Shown: positions 1-9,459, counted from the first letter of the stretch. The stretch: 64,000 bases of DNA from Pirellula staleyi DSM 6068 (GCA_945875845.1 CAMCMB010000037.1:1-64000); one strand, 5' to 3'. Notes: generated from the sequence alone by a model not told the origin. Translations and numbers: made by a program.

Positions 1-207
1 CGGTCGTGCAAATCGCAACCAACCATGATAACCTTAGACATAATTCGGCCCTCGTTGGAGAATGAAGTAATTTGGTATTCCCAACGAGTGTGCCGGATTT
101 TTTTCTTGATGCAACCCTACATAGTTTCTCCGCGAAAGATGCGTTCTCCATCGGATAGGCTATGGTAACCCGTGCCCGTGAGCGAGGGATTGAAGTCGGC
201 CCCTCGC
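1..207. other. Window start, no gene recognised
   Basis: No ORF with protein-like composition is seen here. An imperfect stem (ctcgttgg near 51 and ccaacgag near 81) is followed some bases later by a T-run, which could be a weak terminator of a gene lying before the window, but the T-run is not adjacent to the stem. The part from about 165 on belongs to a gagcgaggg/cccctcgct repeat that also occurs at 2094-2146. Confidence 0.4.
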
Positions 208-211
208 TTAC

Positions 212-329
212 CGGCTTGTTGATTTAGTGAAGTCGTTATTGGGTAAGGGAGGTAAGACGGACTTCCAAGTCCGTCAATGGGGAATTCGACGGACTAGGAA
301 GTCCGTCGTACCATTAAAGCAACAAGCCG
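212..329 (-). repeat. MITE-like element, copy 1 (inserted in a REP)
   Basis: The element starts cggcttgttgattta and ends aacaagccg, so its ends are inverted repeats. Inside is a palindromic core of acggacttccaagtccgt, a ggggaattcgacgg centre and ggactaggaagtccgtcgta. It is flanked by TTAC at 208-211 and TTAC at 330-333, a likely 4-bp target duplication. Joining the flanks restores a cctcgcttacgcgtcgg repeat of the type present at 2094-2146. It has no coding capacity for a transposase; related copies lie at 19704, 53250 and 60836 in the opposite orientation. Confidence 0.8.
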
Positions 330-570
330 TTACGCGTCGGTTTGCCAAACTGTCGCCAAAAAGTAGTCGATCCAAAAGTTCACAGCCTCTCCGCAAAAGA
401 ACTCGGCAATCACGTTTCTTTTGCGGAGCAAAAGGCGACGATGTCGAGCGAGCGTACGCTGCACTCATCGATCTTGACTTTGCTTCGCTCATTCTGCGAT
501 AAGCGAAGGAGCGCGTAGTGAATCTGCGCCAATGAGATCCATCGACTGACGACACAGAGCCAATGGGAAA

Positions 571-1983
571 ATGACTTCGAAAATTCGAAAAACGTTTGCT
601 CACCCCCTTCCTGATAGGATCTTCGTCGATGCTTCGCACACTTGCGCGTCGGGCAAGAATTCGGGAATTGAAAGGGTTGTACGAAGCCTGCTTGCTGAAT
701 TTGGGCTTTCGTGTGCGTCCGACGGTCTCCCAGTCCCTCAGCCGGTGACACACCATGCCGGCCAATTTTTTCGCATTGAAAATCAGGTTGAAGAACAGTT
801 CACGCATATCGCTTCGCTTGAGGCGAACGTCCGAAGAAAACTGCCGAGCTGGTATTTGAGGCTTGCCGAACGCATTTGCAAAAGTTTGAACTCACGTAAA
901 TTGAGGAAGTGGTTACTGCCAGAGGCGGGTCACTTGGGTTTGTTCAAAGTGCCGCACAATTTGTACGACTCTTGGATTCGCCGAAATCTACGTTTCCATT
1001 CCCGTGCTGTCGTTCCAACGACCGAGGATTTGTTTCTGTTGCCAGACGCTTACTGGACAAAACGCGGTGTTTGGAAAGCCTCCGCAGCGGCACGCGCGCA
1101 AGGTGCAACCATTGCGACGTTGATTTACGACCTGATCCCGTTAACGCACCCTCAGTATGTGGGTACCAAACGCAAAGAAGGATTCCGACGCTACCTTCAT
1201 CAGGCCATTGAGCATTCCGATTTGATCGTTGCGATATCGCGCACCGTTCAAGAAGATGTCGAGGCCTATATCCGCGATCATCGTTGTCAATTCAAACGTG
1301 TTCCGGCAGAAGTCCAACATTTTACATTAGGGGCCGAACTGAGCTTGGTCCAAGGGGAAGTGCGGCCAGCTGTACTTGATCTCTTTTCGGCGGAAGCTGC
1401 AGTACGAAACCAAAAGAACCCTTACTTGATGGTCGCGACCTTCGATCCACGCAAGAATCACCATTACTTGCTCGATGCTTTCGATCTACTTTGGAGAGAT
1501 CGCTCGGACGTACGGTTGTGTCTGATAGGTCGAGTTGGATCGCTGTGCGAGGATGTGATTCAGCGAATTCGAAATCATCCGGCCTTGAACAAGCAACTGT
1601 TCGCATTTTATGACATCCAGGACTCAGAACTTCAACATTGCTACCAGACTTGTCGAGGAGTTATTTTTCCGTCGATCGTCGAGGGCTTTGGGCTACCGAT
1701 CGTCGAATCCCTTTGGTTTGGGAAACGAACATTTGCCAGCAACACGCCGATCCATCGGGAAGTAGGAAAAACCGATTGTGTCTATTTTGACTTGGAATCG
1801 CCAAGTTCGCTCGCAACCGAAATTGAGAAATGGGAATTGATTGCGGACATGCCTGCCATTCAACTTCCAACACGTAGGCCCACAACTTGGACGGAGAGCA
1901 GCAAGCAATTAATGACGCACTGCTTAAACACGTATCGTACGCTTCGGACCGACTCGGACAGAGTGCATAACAAAGCAGCTTGA
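571..1983 (+). CDS. GT4-type glycosyltransferase (family 1 fold)
   Basis: A 470-residue cytoplasmic glycosyltransferase that probably transfers a sugar such as mannose from a nucleotide sugar to a polysaccharide or lipid intermediate. The C-terminal Rossmann half is clear: ATFDPRKNHHYLLDAF near residue 289 is the start of the Glycos_transf_1 domain, and EGFGLPIVES near 371 is the E-x7-E nucleotide-sugar motif of GT-B retaining enzymes, followed by the usual change of A/S and H-rich loops. The N-terminal half begins with FVDASHTCASGKNSGIERVV, typical of a GT-B acceptor domain with an 'SGI.R' turn. There is no signal peptide or membrane segment. The ATG at 571 is the only good start, although a Shine-Dalgarno site is weak. 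Neighbours give no pathway, so donor and acceptor are unknown. Confidence 0.85.
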   Translation: MTSKIRKTFAHPLPDRIFVDASHTCASGKNSGIERVVRSLLAEFGLSCASDGLPVPQPVTHHAGQFFRIENQVEEQFTHIASLEANVRRKLPSWYLRLAERICKSLNSRKLRKWLLPEAGHLGLFKVPHNLYDSWIRRNLRFHSRAVVPTTEDLFLLPDAYWTKRGVWKASAAARAQGATIATLIYDLIPLTHPQYVGTKRKEGFRRYLHQAIEHSDLIVAISRTVQEDVEAYIRDHRCQFKRVPAEVQHFTLGAELSLVQGEVRPAVLDLFSAEAAVRNQKNPYLMVATFDPRKNHHYLLDAFDLLWRDRSDVRLCLIGRVGSLCEDVIQRIRNHPALNKQLFAFYDIQDSELQHCYQTCRGVIFPSIVEGFGLPIVESLWFGKRTFASNTPIHREVGKTDCVYFDLESPSSLATEIEKWELIADMPAIQLPTRRPTTWTESSKQLMTHCLNTYRTLRTDSDRVHNKAA

Positions 1984-1992
1984 TTTAGGCAT

Positions 1993-2022
1993 TGTCAGTT
2001 GTCATTTGTCAGTTGTCATTTG
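1993..2022. repeat. Short tandem repeat gtcagttgtcattt
   Basis: Two and a bit copies of a 14-mer, gtcagttgtcattt, lie just after the glycosyltransferase stop. It is simple sequence in the spacer with no visible gene. Confidence 0.7.
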
Positions 2023-2064
2023 TTGGCCACCCCCTGAGAATTTCCTCCCCTCGCCCCGGTACTC

Positions 2065-2193
2065 GAGACTGCTGATTTAATCCGCATTAATCCCAACCCG
2101 ACGCGTGAGCGAGGGATGGTCTGCCCCTCGCTAACGCTTCGGGTTGTGATAGAGCCTTTGACTGCGGCAAATCCACTAAATCAGCAGTCTCTA
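2065..2193. repeat. Small inverted-repeat element with 5-bp target duplication
   Basis: The 15-bp ends gagactgctgattta (2065-2079) and taaatcagcagtctc (2177-2191) are perfect inverted repeats. TACTC flanks both sides (2060-2064 and 2194-2198). Removing the element restores ccccggtactccggggaga, a common palindromic spacer repeat whose relative lies at about 2300-2325. The inside carries a gagcgagggatgg/cccctcgct palindrome and no ORF. The ends resemble those of the ggcttgttgattta family elsewhere in the window, so both may use the same transposase. Confidence 0.75.
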
Positions 2194-2340
2194 TACTCCG
2201 GGGAGAGGGGGTAGGAGGGTGAGGGGCGAACCACGTATCATCCCCAGGATACAACGGCGATTCCAATGCACTCAGCCCCTCATCCCCAGCCCTTCTCCCC
2301 GGAGTACCGGGGAGAAGGGAGCAAGAATCTATTGGTAATT
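2194..2340. repeat. ccccggagtaccgggg palindromic spacer repeats
   Basis: The stretch holds ggagagggggtaggagggtgagggg and, further on, ctcagcccctcatccccag with ctccccggagtaccggggag, i.e. repeated complementary boiler-plate arms that can fold into a large hairpin. No gene is seen. Confidence 0.6.
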
Positions 2341-2368
2341 GTCAGTCGGCAGTCGGGACGGCTAGCCT

Positions 2369-2422
2369 AACTAAGAACTAAGAACTAAGAACCAAGAACC
2401 AAGAACCAAGAACCAAGAACAA
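2369..2422. repeat. Heptamer tandem repeat (ctaagaa/ccaagaa)
   Basis: About seven consecutive copies of a 7-mer, first as actaaga then accaaga, lie upstream of nagB. Because a heptamer is not a multiple of three it would not be tolerated in coding sequence; copy number may vary between strains. Confidence 0.85.
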
Positions 2423-2507
2423 CTGCCCACACTGGCAAGCATGGCTAGACTCGGATAAAGTGCTTAAGTGTTTGTTCGCCCACTGCTCTACGATAGGAAA
2501 TTGAATT

Positions 2508-3305
2508 TTGCGAGTTGTGATTCTAGACTCTTCTGATCAAGTGACGAACTTCGCGGCCGACATGGTATGCGAAGTGATCAAAAACCAAACTCAACGCAGT
2601 GCGCCAGCAGTTCTGGGGCTAGCAACCGGCGGAACTCCGTTGGGACTCTATCGCGAACTCATCCGCCGTTGCACCAACGGGGAGGTCTCCTTCCAAAATG
2701 TGGAGACTTTCAACCTGGATGAGTACGTTGGTGTTGAGCCGTCCCGCCCGCAAAGCTACCACTATTACATGCTTGAAAATCTATTCTCGCATGTCGACAT
2801 CGACTTAACACGTACGCACGTCCCCGAAACGTGGAACGTAGATCTTAATCAGAGCGCAATCCAGTTTGAACGAAAAATCGAGCAAGCGGGTGGCATCGAG
2901 TTGCAGATACTCGGTATTGGTTCCGATGCGCACATCGGATTCAACGAAATTGGATCTTCGCTAGGCTCGCGAACTCGGGTGAAGACGTTGACACAGCGAA
3001 CTCGCGATGACAACGCTCGTTACTTCGACCACGCGGACCATGTTCCGCGAACCGCCCTGACCATGGGAATTCAAACGATTCTCGAAAGCCAATCGATTTT
3101 GCTGATGGCGACAGGCGCGAGCAAATCACGTGCGATTCGCAATACCGTCGAAGGGCCTATCACCGCATCGGTACCTGCAAGCGTCTTGCAACTTCACCCC
3201 AATGTCACGCTCGTCATCGATCAGCCAGCATCGGTCGAGCTTGCCAATCGAGACTACTACTTGGAGTCCGAGCGCAATCGAACCGGCTTTTCTCGGTCGT
3301 CTTGA
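2508..3305 (+). CDS. nagB: Glucosamine-6-phosphate deaminase
   Basis: This 265-residue protein matches the NagB family over its whole length (E. coli NagB has 266 residues). It converts glucosamine-6-phosphate to fructose-6-phosphate and ammonia in the cytoplasm, linking amino-sugar breakdown to glycolysis. Seen motifs are ATGGTPLGLYREL near residue 39 (sugar-phosphate loop), FNLDEYVG near 68 with the proton-relay aspartate, and GSDAHIGFNEIGSS near 137 carrying the catalytic Asp-His-Glu set. The start is a TTG at 2508, preceded by a gatagga Shine-Dalgarno-like stretch. The last 49 bases overlap the end of the convergent helicase gene. No nagA or N-acetylglucosamine transporter is nearby. Confidence 0.93.
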   Translation: MRVVILDSSDQVTNFAADMVCEVIKNQTQRSAPAVLGLATGGTPLGLYRELIRRCTNGEVSFQNVETFNLDEYVGVEPSRPQSYHYYMLENLFSHVDIDLTRTHVPETWNVDLNQSAIQFERKIEQAGGIELQILGIGSDAHIGFNEIGSSLGSRTRVKTLTQRTRDDNARYFDHADHVPRTALTMGIQTILESQSILLMATGASKSRAIRNTVEGPITASVPASVLQLHPNVTLVIDQPASVELANRDYYLESERNRTGFSRSS

Positions 3306-5791
3306 AGCACTTCGTCAGTGCTTTCGGGATCGACTTTACGGCAGCATTCGGTGAGCCGTTCGACCAAGGCATCGAGCGGCACTTCCCATGTTTCCGGCGT
3401 ACTGTTTTCTGGAGCAATCTGGCTGATTTCTTCGACGAGCAGAATGAATCGGAGCACATGCCGAAACAACATCCCTTCTTGCTTCTGAAAACCGCGAGCC
3501 GCGATGTACTTGTGAAACTCGCAGTTGAACTCAAGCAATTCACCGACCACCCAAACACCACGTGTGTAAACATCGTGAACACGGGGGAAGTCATAATTGA
3601 ATAGCCGCCGCATCTTTTCTGCCAACGAGATTGGTCGGGGCGGCGGCGGCCTGAATCGATCATCGCTATAACGCGAACGCGTTGTCCCGCCTGCCGTTGC
3701 CGCTAATGTTTCTGCGTCTGGCTCCTCTTCCTCGTCCGGCCATTGACCCGTCAACTCCGAAGCGCCTGCCAGTCCGAGTTCAAGCAGTTTTGGATGCAAG
3801 ATTTCCGTCGCAAGCGGGCCGAACGGCATTACCTCCAGCGATGGAACCTGCACCAATTTAGAAATGTTGGCAGGAAGTTCGAGAACGCTCTCCAAGGCTT
3901 GAATCCGTTCGGCTTCGTTGGCATACTGGAGGAGATTGATCATGAAAAGTCCGTAAAGTGGATTCATGCTCCGGAGTTGCGAAACAAGTTCCAATCGGTC
4001 GGTCGGTTCTGCACGATCGGGCCGATAGGTATCCAAATCGTACCCGCGTCCGGCTTGCTCATTGGCGATAATTTGTGCCATTTCTGCCGCAGACGCTTCG
4101 GAGTCGTCCTCGTCGTCGCCCGTTTCGAGTGATTCATTCGGCGAAGCGGTTCCGGCTTGGCTGGCGGGTTGTACCGAGTACGCAATCCAGGGCTTACGCT
4201 CAGGAACTGCATTGGCTTTTTCCTTTTCCGCAATTTCCTTGCGGGCCACTTCGACCGAAGGCGCTGGCCTTGGATGCAAGTTGACAAACCCGGCGGTCCA
4301 TAGCGTGATGAGCATTTGGTTCAAATCGCGTTGTGCCTGAGCGATTTCATTGTTGGGAAGCAATCGCCTGCCAACCAAATCTCGCAACGGCTGGACATTC
4401 GAATCGTTGAGCAACACATAGGCCAGTAGTCGCCAAGGGAGCAGCCCTTTGCTAGCGAGCCGTGCCGCAGGAGCAAGACAAAGTTTTTCAAACTGCTCGC
4501 GGGTCCAATAGGTTTCACCCGCTCGCTTGGTCGGCATCTTCTTCTTCAATTGCTTTTTCGCCCGGAGCAAGTTTGGGTCCTTGGTGTCCTCGGGGATCAA
4601 GTCGTATTGCTTTCGCCATCTCAAATACTTGACATCATCTTCGTGAGCCAAAACGTAGACGAAACCCTTCGCGTCGAATTGCGGTCTGCCGGCTCGGCCG
4701 AAGATTTGCTGAGCGGAACTTGGCTCGATAATTTTCTTCTTGCCGAAGGGGCCTTTGACCATGCTCGGCAAAATGACACTTCGAGCGGGGAGGTTGATGC
4801 CAGCCGAGAGCGTTTCGGTGCATACCGTAATACTAAGCAACTTCTCTTGGAACAATTGCTCGACAATTCGGCGGTATCGGGGCATAAGGCCCGCGTGATG
4901 GACCCCCACACCTCGAATCAAGATCTGTTTCAGTTTGGGCCCCGCACCCTGCGTAAAGTCGAACGCCTCAAGTCGCTTGGTGAGAAATGCTTGACGTTCT
5001 TTGTCGATCAACTTTTTCCCTTTGAGCAACTCAGCAACTTGCCAGCATTGATCGCGGTTAAAACAAAAGACCAAACCAGGCGTTCGACGTTTGGCCTCGT
5101 CCCCTTCGGCAATGCGTTCCAAGTGCTCATCCAGATAGGCATCATCCACCCACTCAAATTGCAATGGCACTTTTCGGTCCGAACTCTGAACCAATTCGAG
5201 GCTGCGTCCATGCGCTCGCATCAACCAACTACAAAATTCGACGCTGTTACCAATCGTTGCCGATAGCAACATGATCCTCGTATGACGCGGCAGCATACCA
5301 AGGCTGAGTTCCCACACAATGCCTCTTTCTGGATCATTGAACGAGTGGAACTCATCCATCACAACGGAGGATACCGACGCGAAGGAATCGGGATCCTGCA
5401 TCAAACGATTGAGCAAAATTTCGGCCACAACGACTAATACGGGAGCATCTGGATTGACGCGTCGATTGCCCGTGACAAGGCCGATACTGGAAGCGGGAAA
5501 TCCCCATCGTACAGCCGCTTCCTGAATCTCGGTGAGTTTTTGGTCGGTGAGTGCAATGAGCGGAGTCGTGTAGTAGCACTGCTTGCCCGTTCGAAGCGCC
5601 TCATAAATGGCGGACTCCGCGATCAGCGTTTTACCGGTGCCGGTCGGAGCGCAAACGAGGACCCCTTGTTCGCACGAGAACCAAGCATAGAGAGCTTCCT
5701 CTTGGACGGGATAGGGAGTGAAGATTAGTCGCTCGAAGTACTCGGCGGCTATTGTATCACGATCGATAGGTGGACTTGATGGAGCATTCAT
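3257..5791 (-). CDS. Ski2-like DEAD/DEAH-box RNA helicase
   Basis: An 844-residue superfamily-2 helicase. Walker A APTGTGKT is at residues 48-55, motif II is DEFH at 146-149, motif III is SAT near 175, TETLSAGINLPARS lies near 327 and QIFGRAGRP near 365. This spacing and the DExH-type motif II place it with the Ski2/Mtr4-like group (DUF3516-containing relatives), which unwind structured RNA or feed RNA to nucleases. Residues about 500-620 are charged and low in complexity. The ORF extends 62 residues further upstream into a repeat cluster; the ATG at 5791 (MNAPSSPPIDRD) is chosen because the extension is translated repeat DNA. Its 3' end overlaps nagB by 49 bases tail to tail. RNA substrate is unknown. 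Confidence 0.85.
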   Translation of the reverse strand: MNAPSSPPIDRDTIAAEYFERLIFTPYPVQEEALYAWFSCEQGVLVCAPTGTGKTLIAESAIYEALRTGKQCYYTTPLIALTDQKLTEIQEAAVRWGFPASSIGLVTGNRRVNPDAPVLVVVAEILLNRLMQDPDSFASVSSVVMDEFHSFNDPERGIVWELSLGMLPRHTRIMLLSATIGNSVEFCSWLMRAHGRSLELVQSSDRKVPLQFEWVDDAYLDEHLERIAEGDEAKRRTPGLVFCFNRDQCWQVAELLKGKKLIDKERQAFLTKRLEAFDFTQGAGPKLKQILIRGVGVHHAGLMPRYRRIVEQLFQEKLLSITVCTETLSAGINLPARSVILPSMVKGPFGKKKIIEPSSAQQIFGRAGRPQFDAKGFVYVLAHEDDVKYLRWRKQYDLIPEDTKDPNLLRAKKQLKKKMPTKRAGETYWTREQFEKLCLAPAARLASKGLLPWRLLAYVLLNDSNVQPLRDLVGRRLLPNNEIAQAQRDLNQMLITLWTAGFVNLHPRPAPSVEVARKEIAEKEKANAVPERKPWIAYSVQPASQAGTASPNESLETGDDEDDSEASAAEMAQIIANEQAGRGYDLDTYRPDRAEPTDRLELVSQLRSMNPLYGLFMINLLQYANEAERIQALESVLELPANISKLVQVPSLEVMPFGPLATEILHPKLLELGLAGASELTGQWPDEEEEPDAETLAATAGGTTRSRYSDDRFRPPPPRPISLAEKMRRLFNYDFPRVHDVYTRGVWVVGELLEFNCEFHKYIAARGFQKQEGMLFRHVLRFILLVEEISQIAPENSTPETWEVPLDALVERLTECCRKVDPESTDEVLQDDREKPVRLRSDSK

Positions 5792-5863
5792 AGGGCTAGC
5801 ATTGTACGGACAAATCGCGTTTGGGCGCACCACCGAATAAAAAAGGGTGTAGAGGGCTGGGGA

Positions 5864-6280
5864 TGAGGGACAAAGAGCGTTGCTGCCCATTCGGGGCGAA
5901 AGGATTGATAGCCCAACGGGCTTAAATATTGCAGCCCAGGGCAAAGCGAAGCGCCGCCCTGGGTCTACATCCCACACAAGGCAGATTGCCCTGAAGGGGC
6001 CACATCATGCATCTATCGTTGACGGACGCATTCTGTTTTGCCCTTTCAGGGCGACGATTGGGCGCTTTGCAGTACCCAGGGCGGCGCTTCGCGACGTTCC
6101 GTCGCTGCACTCTGCCCTGGGCTAAAATGTTGCTGCCCCATTCGGGGCGAAATACGTTGCTGCCCCGTTGTTGCCATTCGGGGCGAAATACGTTGCTGCC
6201 CCGTTGTTGCCATTCGGGGCGAAATGCGTTGCGGCCCTGGGCTACGATTCGGCGATTCCTGTCATGCAGCCCTCGAAAAA
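5864..6280. repeat. Repeat cluster (cccagggc and cattcggggcgaaa units)
   Basis: This gene-free stretch between the divergent helicase and the 6420 gene holds several repeat types. Two arms around 5935-5965 and 6066-6123 contain gcccagggc...gccctgggt palindromes with gaagcgccg/cggcgcttcg. From 6129 to about 6238 there are near-tandem 36-bp units made of ttgctgccccgttgttgccattcggggcgaaatacg. ORFs reported here (5880, 5922, 6007, 6038) are translations of the repeats. The spacing means at least one divergent promoter region must also lie in 5792-6419, but none could be defined. Confidence 0.75.
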
Positions 6281-6419
6281 ACAAACTTGAAATTGATCTT
6301 TCTTTTTTGATAGGTGTCCGTGTAGCATCGATCGGTTGGTCGAGCAGTGTTTTGTTTGGGGGTCACCTTTGACGGCCCAAACATGACGGTCGCACCAGGG
6401 CTGGAAGGACTTCACGGCG

Positions 6420-7313
6420 ATGGCAGTATTTGGACGCCAGAAACGGCAATCTCGATTCTACTGGGCAGAACTTGGCTTTATGGCTCTAGGTCTGCTCGGC
6501 CTTCAACCAAGCTTATTTACAAGTTTGTTTACCGGCTTTAAAGCAAAGACAGCCAGCTACGCGGATCAAAACTACCCTTCCACTCAACCTCAGTCGCTGG
6601 ATTTCTATCGAGACTGGGCCGCGTTCCAGCTTGCCTCGTTAATGACACAACCGCAATCCGGACCCATCAGCACACCCAACGGATGGGCGCCCGCGCCTGT
6701 CAATGGATCTCAAGTTTTATCCTCGGCTTACGTTCAACCTGGCTACGCCGCGCCACACTATTCATCGGCTCCATCCTACGGGTCATCGGCTCCATCCTAC
6801 GGGACGCCTCAGTACGCAGCGCAAAATTATCCAGCGCAAAACTATGTTCCTAACCAAACCAACCCGGTCCAGTTCAATGGTCCCGCAAGCTCTTATCCGC
6901 AGAATTTGGCGCAACCCAATTATGCCCCGCAGCAGCAACCGTATGCCCAATCCGCTTATAGCCAAATGCAACCTTCGAGCAACGGGGCTTACTCACCCAC
7001 TTTCTCGACCGCAGCGAACCCTAACAACCAGTCAGCGCATATGGCCCAGTCGACGATAGCCAACCCATATGGTTATCCGAATCAAGCAACCAATGCGAAC
7101 GGCTATGGGGCTTCTTCCAATGGTTCGCAGCCCCAATACCTTCCGAATTCCTCGTACAGCACAGGGTACGGCGTACCGACAGCAAACAACGCGAATCCCT
7201 ACGGGAACGGTTTAAGAACGGGAACCTACTCCAATCCGCAATCCAACACCGGAGTTAGCTCAGGAACCTGGCAGCGCTATCAGGCACCCACAAGTTCGAC
7301 GTATTACAGGTAG
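6420..7313 (+). CDS. Low-complexity Q/N/Y/P/S-rich protein of unknown function
   Basis: A 297-residue protein that I cannot assign. The N-terminus is basic (MAVFGRQKRQSRFYW) followed by a hydrophobic stretch AELGFMALGLLGLQPSLF that could be a membrane anchor or an uncleaved signal. From about residue 60 on the sequence is dominated by Tyr, Gln, Asn, Pro, Ser and Ala with repeated units such as SAPSYG, AQNYP and NPYG, i.e. intrinsically disordered and prion-like in composition. The ATG is preceded by ggaagga at a good distance. It is convergent with accC. It may be an envelope-associated or surface protein, but only composition supports that. Confidence 0.7.
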   Translation: MAVFGRQKRQSRFYWAELGFMALGLLGLQPSLFTSLFTGFKAKTASYADQNYPSTQPQSLDFYRDWAAFQLASLMTQPQSGPISTPNGWAPAPVNGSQVLSSAYVQPGYAAPHYSSAPSYGSSAPSYGTPQYAAQNYPAQNYVPNQTNPVQFNGPASSYPQNLAQPNYAPQQQPYAQSAYSQMQPSSNGAYSPTFSTAANPNNQSAHMAQSTIANPYGYPNQATNANGYGASSNGSQPQYLPNSSYSTGYGVPTANNANPYGNGLRTGTYSNPQSNTGVSSGTWQRYQAPTSSTYYR

Positions 7314-7355
7314 ACGATCCAAGGTCGAAGGAGAGCTTTGGAGATTGGGAAAAAT

Positions 7356-7416
7356 GGGAGGGCGAGGCTCCTGCCGAGCTTACGACGCAATGGTTCGGCA
7401 GGAGCCTCACCCTCCC
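7356..7416. repeat. REP-like palindrome (gaggctcctgccgagc), copy 1
   Basis: The unit gggagggcgaggctcctgcc ... ggcaggagcctcaccctccc forms a long hairpin around gagcttacgacgcaatggtt. Nearly identical copies are at 11530-11590 and 30949-31010. Here it lies between the convergent ends of the 6420 gene and accC, where it could work as a bidirectional terminator. Confidence 0.85.
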
Positions 7417-7472
7417 AAGAAATGAATTTGGTAGGCAAAGCCCATGAAAACCTGATTCGGATCGCTCTTAGA

Positions 7473-8828
7473 TTAAACTTTCAGGCGAGGCAAGAGTTCG
7501 CGTTCGACCCACTTGGTGTCGACGGTGCCGGCAGCAAACTCGGGTTGCTTCAACACCGTTTGGTGGAAGCTTGCGGTTGTTTTGATCCCGGTAATGCGAA
7601 GCTCACTGAGGCTTCTCAGCATGCATTCGATGGCTTGATCACGCGTTGGTTTATGAACAATGATTTTCGCGATCATCGAATCATAATAGGGTGGCACGCT
7701 GTAGCCTGCGTGCGCGTGTGAATCGACGCGAACGCCCAATCCTCCTGGAATAAACATTTTTTCAATGCGACCTGGGCAAGGCTGAAAGTTCTTGTCGGGA
7801 TCCTCCGCATTGATACGGCACTCGATCGCTGCGCCATAGGGCTTGATATCGGACTGGGAAAACGTCAAAGGTTGGTTTGCAGCGACCAAGATTTGTGACT
7901 TGATCAGGTCCACTCCCGAGATCATTTCGCTCACGGGATGCTCAACCTGGATTCGGGCATTGACCTCGATGAAATAGAACTGATCGTTTTGGTCCACAAT
8001 AAATTCCACTGTGGCTGCATTGAAGTAATTGGCTTGCCGGATCAGTCGTACAGCCGCATCGCACATTGCTTTACGAGTGGATTCGGGCAGCCTCGGTGAG
8101 GGACTCTCTTCGATCAGTTTTTGATGCCTTCGTTGAACCGAACAGTCTCGTTCGTGCAAATGGACTACGTTTCCATGTTGATCCGCGATGATCTGCACTT
8201 CGACGTGCCTCGGACGATCCACGTAGCGTTCCAGGTAGACGCCTCCGTTACCAAACGCAGCTTTGGCTTCGGTTTGTGCTTGCAGAAGGGATGTTTGCAA
8301 CGACGCTTCGTCTAGCGCAACTCGCATTCCTTTGCCGCCGCCGCCGGCTGTAGCCTTAATCAAAACCGGGAAACCGATTTTGCGAGCCGCAGCGAGCGCG
8401 TCGGATTCGGATTCAAGCAATCCATCGCTACCTGGCACGACCGGCACGCCAGCCGCCACGGCCATTTCGCGAGCCGCATTCTTATCGCCAAGTTTCTGCA
8501 TGGCTTCGGGAGAGGGGCCGATAAACTCGAAATTGCAACTACGACACACTTCGTTGAACTCGGCGTTTTCCGCCAAAAAACCGTATCCCGGGTGGATGGC
8601 GTCGGCATTTCCGATTTCGGCAGCAGCGATGACGCGATCAAACCGGAGGTAGCTTTCCATCGATTTGGCTGGACCAATGCAAATCGCTTGATCTGCCAGG
8701 TCCAAGTATTGCGAGCCCCGATCCGCCTCACTGAAGATGGCGACCGTTTCGATGCCTAGCTCTTTGCACGCTCGAATGACACGGAGAGCTATCTCGCCGC
8801 GATTGGCGATAAGAATACGACTAAACAT
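7473..8828 (-). CDS. accC: Acetyl-CoA carboxylase, biotin carboxylase subunit
   Basis: A 451-residue biotin carboxylase, the ATP- and bicarbonate-dependent subunit that carboxylates biotin on AccB in the first step of fatty-acid synthesis. The N-terminus [20 protein letters not shown] is the standard start. The ATP-grasp glycine loop [10 protein letters not shown] is near residue 162 and the catalytic block ends with [12 protein letters not shown] near 296, including the expected Glu and Arg residues. Length equals the family norm (about 450). It lies five bases after the accB stop in the same direction, so the two are one operon and probably translationally coupled. Confidence 0.97.
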   Translation of the reverse strand: MFSRILIANRGEIALRVIRACKELGIETVAIFSEADRGSQYLDLADQAICIGPAKSMESYLRFDRVIAAAEIGNADAIHPGYGFLAENAEFNEVCRSCNFEFIGPSPEAMQKLGDKNAAREMAVAAGVPVVPGSDGLLESESDALAAARKIGFPVLIKATAGGGGKGMRVALDEASLQTSLLQAQTEAKAAFGNGGVYLERYVDRPRHVEVQIIADQHGNVVHLHERDCSVQRRHQKLIEESPSPRLPESTRKAMCDAAVRLIRQANYFNAATVEFIVDQNDQFYFIEVNARIQVEHPVSEMISGVDLIKSQILVAANQPLTFSQSDIKPYGAAIECRINAEDPDKNFQPCPGRIEKMFIPGGLGVRVDSHAHAGYSVPPYYDSMIAKIIVHKPTRDQAIECMLRSLSELRITGIKTTASFHQTVLKQPEFAAGTVDTKWVERELLPRLKV

Positions 8829-8833
8829 GTGCT

Positions 8834-9340
8834 CTATCCTCGTGTGTCGATTTTGAAGAGAGGCTTGCCGAAATCAACAGCTTCCTCATTCTTGACAAGC
8901 ACTTGGATCACCTTGCCTCGCGTTTCTGCTGGGATTTCGTTAAAGACCTTCATGGCTTCGATAATGCAAATCACTGTGTCGTTTTGCACGGTAGAACCAA
9001 CCTCGACAAAGTTCTTGGACGTCGGGTTTGCTTTGGAATAATACGTACCCACCATCGGTGACTTGATGAATGCAATATGGGGGCCATCGGCTTCCACTGC
9101 GGGAGCGGCCGCCGCGACGGGTGCAATGGCGGGGGCGGGCGCAGGGGCCGCGGGTATTTGGGCCATTGGCGGGGCGCTCGCAAAGACTGGTTGCCCCTGG
9201 CCAACGCCGCACAGCCTAATCCTTTGGTTTTCCTGGCGAAGGTCGATTTCGCCAAGCTCGTATTCCTTCATTAACTGGATCAACTTGCGAATACGATCGA
9301 TATCGAAGACGTCGTCCGCTCGTTTGGTCGAGTCAGCCAT
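8834..9340 (-). CDS. accB: Acetyl-CoA carboxylase biotin carboxyl carrier protein
   Basis: A 168-residue carrier protein that holds the biotin of acetyl-CoA carboxylase. The C-terminal biotinyl domain has EAMKVFNEI, whose lysine (near residue 131) is the biotinylation site. The N-terminal helix [21 protein letters not shown] is typical of AccB, and an Ala/Pro-rich hinge ([15 protein letters not shown]) joins the two. The ORF opens upstream at a TTG, but the ATG at 9340 gives [10 protein letters not shown] and has gaaagg upstream, so it is preferred. First gene of accB-accC; the 119-base gap to the divergent 9460 gene should hold the promoter. Confidence 0.95.
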   Translation of the reverse strand: MADSTKRADDVFDIDRIRKLIQLMKEYELGEIDLRQENQRIRLCGVGQGQPVFASAPPMAQIPAAPAPAPAIAPVAAAAPAVEADGPHIAFIKSPMVGTYYSKANPTSKNFVEVGSTVQNDTVICIIEAMKVFNEIPAETRGKVIQVLVKNEEAVDFGKPLFKIDTRG

Positions 9341-9459
9341 CGCGTTGGGGCCTTTCGGAATGAATGCGTTCAAAGGAAACTAGTGAGTGGCATCGTTTTA
9401 TACATTCCAGGCGATAGACCTGGAAGCCCCGAAAGCATGTTGATTTTCTGCCCAATCGT

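Noticed and set aside
51-120. Stem and T-run as terminator of an upstream gene
   Set aside because: The T-run is separated from the stem by several bases and the loop is long; too weak to call.
227-807. ORFs 227-502 (+), 274-807 (-) and 410-751 (-)
   Set aside because: They run through MITE copy 1 and the antisense of the glycosyltransferase gene; their composition is Arg/Ser-rich shadow sequence.
2369-2422. Heptamer array as CRISPR or minisatellite gene
   Set aside because: The unit is only seven bases without spacers; it is plain tandem repeat.
4550-5266. Plus-strand ORF of 238 residues inside the helicase gene
   Set aside because: The minus-strand frame has complete helicase motifs; this is its shadow.
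6007-6372. ORFs over the repeat cluster (5880, 5922, 6007, 6038)
   Set aside because: They are translations of the tandem repeat and show periodic, not protein-like, sequence.
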